DNA of 64,000 nt from positions 155,898 to 219,897 of the forward strand of contig NZ_FOBF01000016.1 of NCBI RefSeq assembly GCF_900109355.1, in the 5' to 3' direction. Made by a program: the position numbers and the translations under genes. A model generated the notes under the pieces. That model worked only from the letters and a program-made list of their open reading frames with translations, was not told the origin of the DNA and did no database searches. The first letter of the stretch is position 1; each line of letters begins with the position of its first letter. The DNA is from Nonomuraea pusilla (GTDB lineage: Bacteria; Actinomycetota; Actinomycetes; Streptosporangiales; Streptosporangiaceae). This document shows positions 48,951 to 56,183 of the stretch, one piece after another.

Positions 48951-51527
48951 TCAGGTGACGCGGCGGGCGAGCACCAGGCGGGTACGGGCGCACAGCCCCG
49001 CCAGCAGCGCGGCCAGCGCCGGCACCCCGACGACCAGCGCGGCCAGGTACAGCCACGGCACCGAGCCGCTGACGAACACGACGTCGAACCCGGACAGGCC
49101 CGTCCACCGCGTCGTCCCGCCCGTGGGCCAGCTCAGCGCGAGCCCCACGAGCAGGCCCCCTGGCAGGCCGGTGAGCGCGCCGAGTCCCGCCACGTAGCCC
49201 GCCTGGGATGCCACCACCAGCCTGCGGGTCAGCGGCCGGCCTCCGACGGCCGACAGGGTGTCGAGGTCGCGGCGCATGTCCGCGACGGCCAGCCCGGTGG
49301 CGGCGAACGTGCCGCCCAGCACCACGACCACGGCCAGCGCGAGCGCCGCCGACAGCGTGAGGAGCAACTCCTGTTCGTGGTTCGTCGTCGCGTGGAGGGA
49401 CACCTTCTCGCTCAGCGCGTACATGGCGCCCGTGAGCTGACGCTCGGTCCGGTCGGCGAACAGGCGCCGCTCGGCCGTCCGTATCCCGGCCGCCGTCACT
49501 GCCGAGGCGGGCAGCACTCCGCCGCCCTGCGAGGGATCGCCGGCGGTGGCGAGCACGGCGGGCACGGTGAACCGGGCGGCCGCCTCGCCCCCCGTGGACC
49601 GCCAGGCCGACACCTCGACCTTGTCGCCACGCATCAGGCGGGGGTCGAACACCACGGCCTTGCCGGAAGCCAGCGCGGCCGCCGCCACGGGATCGCGCCG
49701 CCCCTGCAAGAAGGCGAGCAGGCGGTCGTCACCTGCGGGCAGGTCTCTGATGGTGACGGGGCACTTCCCACACCCCTTGGGCACCTGCTGGACGGTCAGC
49801 CGCAGCTCCCGCCCCTTGGCGTCGAGGGCGAGCGGGCCTGGCACCAGCGCCGCCCCAGGCATCAGGCGCTCCGCCTCCGCCTTCACCTTGGCCCACGTCC
49901 CGTCGTCGGTGCCCGGCGCGCTGATCCACAGGGTTCCCGGAGGGGTCTCGCCCGGATACTGGAGCATGCGGACGGCGTGCGAGCTGCTGTAGCCGATGCC
50001 GATCGCGACCGCGCCCATCGTGGCCGCCATGACCGCCGCCACGGCGGACGCCGTACGCGTACGGTGCCGCCCCGCGTCGCGTACGGACAGGCGCAGCGGC
50101 AGCGGCAGCCGCGCGGCCCACCGCCCCGTGATCTGCACCAGCCACGGCATCAGCGCGACCAGCCCGAAGACCAGTGGGATCGAGGACGCCACGACCGACA
50201 GCCGGATCGACGCCACCGTGGCCGCGACGTCGCCCTTCCACGCCGCCAGGGCCACGGCGCCGAGCCCGAGCACTGCCAGCACGAGGCCGGGCAGCGGGCG
50301 GGCCGGGCGTCCGCGGGCCTCGGCGGACCGTCCGGCCAGTACCTGGACCGGGTCCTGGCGGGCCGCCGACACGGCCGGGACGAGTGCCGCGGCGAGCGCG
50401 CTGACCAGGCCGAGGAGCGCCACGCCGAGCACCTGCGGCCAGGGAACCTCCGGAGGGCCGCTCTGCCAGTCCAGCGTCCGCGCCGCGATCGACTCGGCGA
50501 GCAGGCCCACGCCGATGCCGCCCGCCGTGCCGAGCGCAGCCGCGACGCCGCCCAGCAGCAGGCCGTCGGCCAGCACCACCAGGCGCAGGTGCGCGGCCGA
50601 GCCGCCCTGGGCCGCGATCAGCGCCAGTTCCCTGCCGCGCCGCCGCAGCCCGACCGCGAACGCGGGCCCGGCGAGCAGGGCCGTCTCGGTCACGATCAGC
50701 ACCGCGCCGACGGCCGCCCAGCTCGCCCCTTCGTCGAAACTCAGGCCGTAGCCGTAGTCGGGCCTCGGCTCGTCCTCGATCACGGCACGCGAGGCCACGA
50801 GGAGCCCCTGCCGGTTGAGCCTGGCGACGTCCGCCAGGCTGAGCGGGGCGGGCGTCTCGGCCAGCCAGCCGACGCCGCTCTCCTCGCCGTCCTCCTCCAG
50901 GGTGGCGCCCGGCAGCGCCGCGACCTCCCGTATGCCGGGCCGGGTGGGGTGCTCCATCACGCCCACCACCCGCGCGGGCGCGTCCCGCCTGGTGACGCCG
51001 ATCGTGCCGCCGACCCGTACGCCGGCGTCCACGAGCGCGGGCGTGACGGCCACCTCGCCAGGGGCGGCCGGGAAGCGGCCCTCGACCAGGCGGCGCACGC
51101 CTCGGGCCAGCGGGTCGCGCAGGTCGAGCAGCAGCGAGTCGGCCCAGTCGTGGCCCTCGGGCAGCAGCACGGAGACCGTGCCCATGTCGTACGGGATCAG
51201 CCGGCCCTTGACCAGCGCGGCGACGTCGCCGGGCGGCCACGGCTGCATCGCGAGGGGTTCGGCGTCCTTCTCGATGGCGCTGTTGCCGGCGAAGTCCTGT
51301 TCGAGAACCTTGCCCTTGGGAAAGGTGACGATCCGCGCGTCGGCCACCTCGCCGAGCCTGGACGTCAGCTGCTCCCGCATCGTGACCTCGGTCGTCGCGT
51401 TGAGGGTGAAGAGCGCGGTGACGGCCAGCACCGGCAGGCCCACCATGATCATGATGAGCGCGCTGCGGCCCTTGGCACGCAGCATGTCCCTCCAGGACAG
51501 GCGCAGCGCGGCGCGCACCGCGCTCAT
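48951..51527 (-). CDS. ABC transporter permease, FtsX/MacB type
   Basis: 858 residues with about ten membrane helices. Two FtsX-type domains are separated by a large extracellular loop. The N-terminus has the usual amphipathic start before helix 1 (RSALIMIMVGLPVLAVTALF). The gene overlaps the ATPase by 4 bp (ATGA). Such transporters pump peptides, lipids or drugs out or act as mechanotransmitters; the substrate is unknown. Confidence 0.9.
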   Translation of the reverse strand: MSAVRAALRLSWRDMLRAKGRSALIMIMVGLPVLAVTALFTLNATTEVTMREQLTSRLGEVADARIVTFPKGKVLEQDFAGNSAIEKDAEPLAMQPWPPGDVAALVKGRLIPYDMGTVSVLLPEGHDWADSLLLDLRDPLARGVRRLVEGRFPAAPGEVAVTPALVDAGVRVGGTIGVTRRDAPARVVGVMEHPTRPGIREVAALPGATLEEDGEESGVGWLAETPAPLSLADVARLNRQGLLVASRAVIEDEPRPDYGYGLSFDEGASWAAVGAVLIVTETALLAGPAFAVGLRRRGRELALIAAQGGSAAHLRLVVLADGLLLGGVAAALGTAGGIGVGLLAESIAARTLDWQSGPPEVPWPQVLGVALLGLVSALAAALVPAVSAARQDPVQVLAGRSAEARGRPARPLPGLVLAVLGLGAVALAAWKGDVAATVASIRLSVVASSIPLVFGLVALMPWLVQITGRWAARLPLPLRLSVRDAGRHRTRTASAVAAVMAATMGAVAIGIGYSSSHAVRMLQYPGETPPGTLWISAPGTDDGTWAKVKAEAERLMPGAALVPGPLALDAKGRELRLTVQQVPKGCGKCPVTIRDLPAGDDRLLAFLQGRRDPVAAAALASGKAVVFDPRLMRGDKVEVSAWRSTGGEAAARFTVPAVLATAGDPSQGGGVLPASAVTAAGIRTAERRLFADRTERQLTGAMYALSEKVSLHATTNHEQELLLTLSAALALAVVVVLGGTFAATGLAVADMRRDLDTLSAVGGRPLTRRLVVASQAGYVAGLGALTGLPGGLLVGLALSWPTGGTTRWTGLSGFDVVFVSGSVPWLYLAALVVGVPALAALLAGLCARTRLVLARRVT

Positions 51528-52204
51528 CGGGCGCTCTCCATCCGCACCTCCGACGCTTCGGCCACGAGGCCGTCGCGCAGGTAGACGACCCGGTCGGCCC
51601 AGGCGGCGTAGCGGGGCTCGTGGGTGACGAGCAGCACCGCCGCCCCGTCGTCGCAGCGGGCGCGCAGCACGCGCAGGATCTCGTCGCCGGTCACCGTGTC
51701 CAGGGCGCCGGTGGGCTCGTCGGCGAGCAGCAGCGACCGCTCCCCCACCAGCGCCCTGGCGATGGCGACCCGCTGGCGCTGGCCGCCCGACAGTTCGTCG
51801 GGGAAGCGGTCGGCCGCCTGGTCGGCGCCGACCGAGGCGAGCGCGGCCAGCGCCTCCTCCCTCGCCCGTCCCGTCCGGACGCCGTCGAGCTCCCGCGGGA
51901 GCATGACGTTCTCGGCGGCGGTCAGCGACGGGATGAGGTTGAGGTCCTGGAAGACGTAGCCGACCTTGGTGCGGCGTAACGCGGCGAGGTCCTTGACCCC
52001 GGCCAGGTCGGCGCCCCCGACGGTCACCGTGCCCGACGTCGGCCTGTCGAGGCCGCCCGCGATGTTGAGCAGCGTCGACTTGCCGGACCCGGACGGGCCC
52101 ATGACGGCGACCAGCTCGCCCTTCGAGACGTCCAGGCTCACTCCTCGCAGGGCACGGACGGAGCCGTGGTCGCGGGTGATGTCCCGCAGGCTCACCACAG
52201 TCAT
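51524..52204 (-). CDS. ABC transporter ATP-binding protein (LolD/MacB type)
   Basis: 226 residues from ATG 52202-52204. Walker A GPSGSGKST (36-44), Q-loop FQDLN, signature LSGGQRQRV and Walker B LLLADEPTGALD are intact. It overlaps both the PadR gene (4 bp) and the permease gene (4 bp), so the three are translationally coupled. Confidence 0.96.
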   Translation of the reverse strand: MTVVSLRDITRDHGSVRALRGVSLDVSKGELVAVMGPSGSGKSTLLNIAGGLDRPTSGTVTVGGADLAGVKDLAALRRTKVGYVFQDLNLIPSLTAAENVMLPRELDGVRTGRAREEALAALASVGADQAADRFPDELSGGQRQRVAIARALVGERSLLLADEPTGALDTVTGDEILRVLRARCDDGAAVLLVTHEPRYAAWADRVVYLRDGLVAEASEVRMESAR

Positions 52205-52710
52205 GCGTTCTTCTCCTTCAGCACGGCCTCGCAGTGGTCCAGCCAGCGCTGTTCCGCCTCGGCCTGGAAGATCATGGAATCGAGGACGAGCCGCTCGCCG
52301 AGGTCGCCCGCGTCGCGTTTGGCCCTGGTGAGCTTCTGCAGGGCACGCATCGTGGCCATGCGCTGGGCCAGGATGACGCCGGCGACGTCCACGTCGGCGG
52401 CGGCGATGGCCATGGCGAGCTTGATGACCAGCTCGTCCCTGGGCCGGTCGGCCTGGGCGACGGGGGTGGCGAACCACCGCTCCAGCTCGCGCCGTCCGGC
52501 GTCGGTGATCGTGTAGACCGCGCGCCCCTGGTCGTCGGCGCCCCCCGGCGCCACCAGGCCGTCGCGTTCCAGGCGGGAGAGCGTCGTGTACACCTGGCCG
52601 ATGTTCAACGGCCAGGTGGCCCCGGTCGACGCCTCGAACTCCACCCGCAACTGGTAGCCGTAGCGCGGTCCTCTGCTCAGCAGGGCCAGCAGCCCATGCC
52701 TGATCGACAT
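52201..52710 (-). CDS. PadR-family regulator of the ABC operon
   Basis: 169 residues. The PadR winged helix is seen in HGLLALLSRGPRYGYQL and VYTTLSRLERDGLV. The C-terminal helix region contains the VirDP-type dimerisation segment. First gene of the PadR-ATPase-permease operon; a dyad immediately upstream suggests autorepression relieved by the transported compound. Confidence 0.93.
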   Translation of the reverse strand: MSIRHGLLALLSRGPRYGYQLRVEFEASTGATWPLNIGQVYTTLSRLERDGLVAPGGADDQGRAVYTITDAGRRELERWFATPVAQADRPRDELVIKLAMAIAAADVDVAGVILAQRMATMRALQKLTRAKRDAGDLGERLVLDSMIFQAEAEQRWLDHCEAVLKEKNA

Positions 52711-52717
52711 GGTTACT

Positions 52718-52738
52718 GAGTATGCATACCGAGTATGC
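52718..52738. promoter_or_regulatory. Probable PadR operator upstream of the ABC operon
   Basis: GTATGCATAC (52720-52729) is a perfect 10-bp palindrome, and GAGTATGC occurs twice as a direct repeat (52718-52725 and 52731-52738). It lies 8-28 bp upstream of the padR start and is distinct from the first PadR site of this window. Confidence 0.6.
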
Positions 52739-52799
52739 TCTCGGCAAGTGATCCCCGTATTTCTGGACAGCGCCCGGCGTGGAGTCGGATACTCGGGGG

Positions 52800-53351
52800 A
52801 TGAGCTCGACGCATCCGCCGTTTCGCGCATCAGATGGGGAACGCGATCGTGCGATCGACGAGCTCAAGAACCGCGCCGTCGAGGGTCGGCTGTCGCACGA
52901 CACGTTCGTGGGCCGCGTCGATCAGGCACTGCGCGCCCGCAGCCAGCACGAGCTCGACGAGCTGGTGGCCGACCTGCCCAGGCGGCCGACGCTCCGCCAG
53001 CGGCTGACCGACGCCGTCTCGTCGGTCTCCGAGTTCACCACCAGGCTCCAGTCGGCCTGGCGCAAGCCGCGCCTGCCCCGCCTGGCCCTGCCCGACGACG
53101 ACCGCGCCCGCTACGTGGTCGGCCGCGGCTCCGCCTGCGACCTCGTGCTGGCCGACCTCACCGTGTCGCGCGTGCACGCCGAGCTGCGCCGCGAGCCCGA
53201 CGGCGGCTGGACGCTGGTCGATCTCGGCTCGCTCAACGGCACGCGGCTCAACGGCTGGCGGCTCGTCGGCCCCGCCCGCGTCCGGTCGGGCGACGAGGTG
53301 TCGTTCGGCGACTGCGGCTTCCTGGTGACGTCCGGTCCCTCCTCGCTCTGA
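52800..53351 (+). CDS. DUF1707-FHA protein
   Basis: 183 residues from ATG 52800. The N-terminal DUF1707 segment reads RASDGERDRAIDELKNRAVEGRLSHDTFVGRV..., typical of actinobacterial small membrane/regulatory proteins. The C-terminal FHA domain shows VVGRGSACDLVL, SRVHAEL and SLNGTRLNG, the phosphothreonine-binding loop residues. It probably binds a phosphorylated partner of a Ser/Thr kinase. The gene is divergent from the PadR operon. Confidence 0.9.
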   Translation: MSSTHPPFRASDGERDRAIDELKNRAVEGRLSHDTFVGRVDQALRARSQHELDELVADLPRRPTLRQRLTDAVSSVSEFTTRLQSAWRKPRLPRLALPDDDRARYVVGRGSACDLVLADLTVSRVHAELRREPDGGWTLVDLGSLNGTRLNGWRLVGPARVRSGDEVSFGDCGFLVTSGPSSL

Positions 53352-53387
53352 TCCCACCAGAGCCATCGGGACCCCTCACAGATACCA

Positions 53388-53412
53388 AATCTCCGATAAA
53401 TACGGAGATTTG
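53388..53412. promoter_or_regulatory. Perfect AT-rich inverted repeat upstream of dacB
   Basis: AAATCTCCG (53388-53396) and CGGAGATTT (53404-53412) form a perfect 9-bp inverted repeat with an ATAAATA spacer, 65 bp before the dacB start. It could be a terminator of the FHA gene, but the symmetry and position suggest an operator for dacB. Confidence 0.5.
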
Positions 53413-53476
53413 CGGATTACAGGGTGGCCGTGGTGATCCATGCTCGCAGGCGATCCCTCAGCCCTTTGGAGACCCC

Positions 53477-55024
53477 ATGCGGCGCACCTCAGCCAGCCTC
53501 GTCGCGGGCGCGCTCGTCGCGGCCCTCGCGTGGACGTCAGGACCCTCCTCCCCCGCCAACGCCCTCGACCCCGCCGCCGGCGTGGCCGACCTCGGCCAGG
53601 ACATCAACAAGATCCTCAGCGACTCGCGGCTCACCGTCGCGAGGGCGGGCGTCGTCGTCAAGAGCGCCTCGACCGGCGAGGAGCTCTACTCCACCGACGC
53701 CGGCAAGCTCATGACCCCCGCGTCCAACACCAAGCTGTTCACCTCCGCCGCGGCGGTGGAGACGCTCGGGCTCGACCACCGCTTCACCACCGGCGTCCTC
53801 GCCTCCGGCCGCAGGGCCGGCTCCGCCCTCGCCGGCGACCTGGTGCTGCGCGGCACCGGCGACCCCACCATGCTGGCCGAGGACTACGACGCGCTCGCCG
53901 CCGAGGTCGCCGCGGCGGGCGTCAAGGTCGTGACGGGCAGGCTCGTCGCCGACGACACCTGGTTCGACGGGCAGCGCCTCGGCAACGACTGGTCCTGGGA
54001 CGACGAGACCGCCTACTACGCCGCGCCCATCTCCGCGCTGACCGCCTCCCCCGACCGCGACTACGACGCGGGCTCCGTCATCGTGTCGGTGTCGGCCGCC
54101 GACGGCCAGGTCAAGGTCACGACCACGCCCGAGACCGACTACCTGAAGATCGTCAACAAGGCGACCGTCGGCTCGGAGACCGACGTGCTCATCGAGCGTC
54201 AGCACGGCAGCAGGACCGTCGTCATCACCGGCACGGTCGCCGACCCGTACCAGGAGTGGGTGGCGGTCGACGACCCCGCCGCCTACGCCGCGTCGCTGTT
54301 CCGCGCCGCCCTCACCAAGCACGGCGTCAAGGTGCTCGGGCGCACCGTCGCCGGGGCCGCGCCCGAGGGCGCCGCCGTGCTGGCCGAGCACCGGTCGATG
54401 ACGCTGGGCGAGCTGCTCGTGCCGTTCATGAAGCTGAGCAACAACATCCACGCCGAGATCCTCACCAAGGCCATGGGACGCAAGGTCGCCGGCCAGGGCA
54501 CCTGGTCCGCCGGGCTCAAGGTCGCCACCGACTTCGCCAAGGCCAACGGCGTCCAGGTGATCAACATGCGTGACGGCTCAGGGCTCTCCCGCCGCGACGG
54601 CTTCTCGCCCGGCTCCATCGCGCAGCTCCTCACCGCCGTCCGCGCCAAGCCCTGGTTCAAGACGTGGTACGACTCCCTGCCCGTCGCCGGCAACGCCGAC
54701 CGGTTCGTCGGCGGCACGCTGCGCAGCCGCATGCGCAACACGCCCGCCGCGAACAACGTCCACGCCAAGACCGGCTCGCTCACCGGCGTCACGTCGCTGT
54801 CGGGCTACGTCACCAGCGCCGACGGTGAGCCGCTGGTCTTCTCGATCATGCTGAACCAGTACCTGTCCGGCTCCCCCAAGGACATCGAGGACAAGATCGC
54901 GGTCAGGCTGGCGCAGTTCTCCCGCGCCAACCCGGTGGACGCCGCCACCGCCGAGCTGCGCTCCGCCCAGGACCCGTCCGCCGGGGACCTGGAGTGCTCG
55001 TGGCTCAAGCCCGCCCAGTGCTGA
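53477..55024 (+). CDS. dacB: D-alanyl-D-alanine carboxypeptidase/endopeptidase (PBP4 type)
   Basis: 515 residues. A signal peptide (SLVAGALVAALAWTSGPSSPANA) precedes the class C low-mass PBP domain. The active-site motifs are SNTK (Ser near 83), SNN (near 320) and KTG (near 431). A long insert between the SxxK and SxN motifs is typical of PBP4. The C-terminus has two Cys (LECSWLKPAQC), perhaps a disulfide. It removes terminal D-Ala from or cleaves wall cross-links. Confidence 0.95.
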   Translation: MRRTSASLVAGALVAALAWTSGPSSPANALDPAAGVADLGQDINKILSDSRLTVARAGVVVKSASTGEELYSTDAGKLMTPASNTKLFTSAAAVETLGLDHRFTTGVLASGRRAGSALAGDLVLRGTGDPTMLAEDYDALAAEVAAAGVKVVTGRLVADDTWFDGQRLGNDWSWDDETAYYAAPISALTASPDRDYDAGSVIVSVSAADGQVKVTTTPETDYLKIVNKATVGSETDVLIERQHGSRTVVITGTVADPYQEWVAVDDPAAYAASLFRAALTKHGVKVLGRTVAGAAPEGAAVLAEHRSMTLGELLVPFMKLSNNIHAEILTKAMGRKVAGQGTWSAGLKVATDFAKANGVQVINMRDGSGLSRRDGFSPGSIAQLLTAVRAKPWFKTWYDSLPVAGNADRFVGGTLRSRMRNTPAANNVHAKTGSLTGVTSLSGYVTSADGEPLVFSIMLNQYLSGSPKDIEDKIAVRLAQFSRANPVDAATAELRSAQDPSAGDLECSWLKPAQC

Positions 55025-55048
55025 CCCCGGCCCCCTGACAGGACCGGC

Positions 55049-55075
55049 GGCGGGCGGCTCCGGGAGCCGTCCGCC
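55049..55075. terminator. Hairpin between convergent dacB and map
   Basis: GGCGGGCGGCTC pairs with GAGCCGTCCGCC (one wobble) around CGG. Located 25 bp after the dacB stop and 5 bp from the map stop. No U-tract, so Rho-independent activity is uncertain. Confidence 0.6.
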
Positions 55076-55079
55076 CCGG

Positions 55080-55847
55080 TCAGGGCAGCGTGAGGATCAC
55101 CGGGCCGTCCTGGGTCACGGCCACCGTGTGCTCGACGTGCGCGCTTCTGCTGCCGTCGGCCGTCACCACCGTCCAGCCGTCGTCCGCCATGCGGTAGTCG
55201 TCGGAGCCGCCCGCGATCAGGCTCGGCTCGATCGCGATCACCAGGCCGGGCAGCAGCCGCAGCCCGCGCCCGGGACGGCCCTCGTTCGGCACGAACGGCG
55301 ACTCGTGCATCTCCCGGCCGATGCCGTGACCGGCGAAGTCGTTCTGGACGCCGTACCCGGCGCCCCGGCCCACCAGGGACATCGCGTGGCCGATGTCGCC
55401 CATCCTGGCCCCGGGGACCGCGGCGGCGATGCCCGCCGCCAGCATCTCGTCGGCCGCCCTGACGAGCTTGAGATCGTCCTCGCGGGCGTGGCCCACGGTG
55501 AAGCTGACCGTGCCGTCGGCGTGCCAGCCGTCCAGGTGCGCCGCGCAGTCGACGCTGATCAGGTCGCCGTCGCGCAGCCGGTACGTCGTCGGCAGGCCGT
55601 GCAGCATGGCGCCGTTCACCGAGGTGCAGATCACCCCCGGGTACGGGGTGGCGCCGAACGACGGGTGGTAGCCGAGGAACGACGACTTCGCCTTCGCCTC
55701 CTCGATGACCGTCCTCGCCACCTGGTCCAGCTCGTGCAGCGTCACGCCTATGGCGGCGCGCTCCCGTACGGCGGCGTGCACGGCCGCGACGACCCGCCCC
55801 GCCTCCCGCATCGCGTCGATCTCTCCGGCGGTCTTCAGTTCGATCAC
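55080..55847 (-). CDS. map: Methionine aminopeptidase, type I
   Basis: 255 residues from GTG 55845-55847 (MIELKTAGEIDAMREAGRVV), the family start; a GTG 9 bp upstream is also open. MAP removes initiator Met. The five metal ligands appear in order: Asp in ISVDCAA and HADGTVSF, His in AGHGIGREMHE, and Glu in AIEPSL and SAHVEHTV. Actinobacteria often have two or three map paralogues; this is a type I form without the N-terminal zinc extension. Confidence 0.95.
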   Translation of the reverse strand: MIELKTAGEIDAMREAGRVVAAVHAAVRERAAIGVTLHELDQVARTVIEEAKAKSSFLGYHPSFGATPYPGVICTSVNGAMLHGLPTTYRLRDGDLISVDCAAHLDGWHADGTVSFTVGHAREDDLKLVRAADEMLAAGIAAAVPGARMGDIGHAMSLVGRGAGYGVQNDFAGHGIGREMHESPFVPNEGRPGRGLRLLPGLVIAIEPSLIAGGSDDYRMADDGWTVVTADGSRSAHVEHTVAVTQDGPVILTLP

Positions 55848-55872
55848 AGCCAGCACCTTTCCAGCGCGCCTC

Positions 55873-55896
55873 GATAACTATACCGGTATTCTTATC
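55873..55896. promoter_or_regulatory. 24-bp dyad upstream of map
   Basis: ATACCGGTAT (55880-55889) is a perfect 10-bp palindrome inside a wider dyad: GATAA (55873-55877) and TTATC (55892-55896) are also matched. It lies 26-49 bp upstream of the map start and resembles a GntR/TetR-type operator; TATAGTTAT overlaps it and could be the -10 region. Confidence 0.55.
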
Positions 55897-55903
55897 ACGC
55901 TTC

Positions 55904-56075
55904 CGGAGGTGCCGCGTCGGTCCTTCAGGAGGGAGAAGGGAGATCCCTCCGGAAGGCGCCGCGTCCGTCCTTCAGGAGGGAGAAGGGAGATCCCTCCAGA
56001 AGGCGCCGCGTCCGTCCTTCAGGAAGGGAGAGGGAGATCTCGGCGGAAGGCGCCGCGTTCGCTCACCGAGGACGA
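55904..56075. repeat. 47-bp tandem repeat array
   Basis: Units of 47 bp start at 55904, 55951 and 55998, with a partial fourth at 56045. The common core reads GGCGCCGCGTCCGTCCTTCAGG followed by GAGGGAGAAGGGAGATCCCTCC in slightly varied form; each unit can fold through GGAGGGA/TCCCTCC. The array fills the gap between map and the Roco gene. Confidence 0.8.
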
Positions 56076-56183
56076 GGTAAACGGCAGGCGTGGCGTTCGC
56101 CAATGCGGCCTTCACCGGGGTCGCTTCCTGCGACGATGCTGTTCCCCACCGTGCCGGCCGAGACATGAACCCGGGGAGCCACG

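Noticed and set aside
48834..51584. A 916-codon plus-strand frame opposite the FtsX-type permease
   Set aside because: Low-complexity Arg/His/Pro/Gly composition typical of antisense shadows; the minus-strand permease fits a known family.
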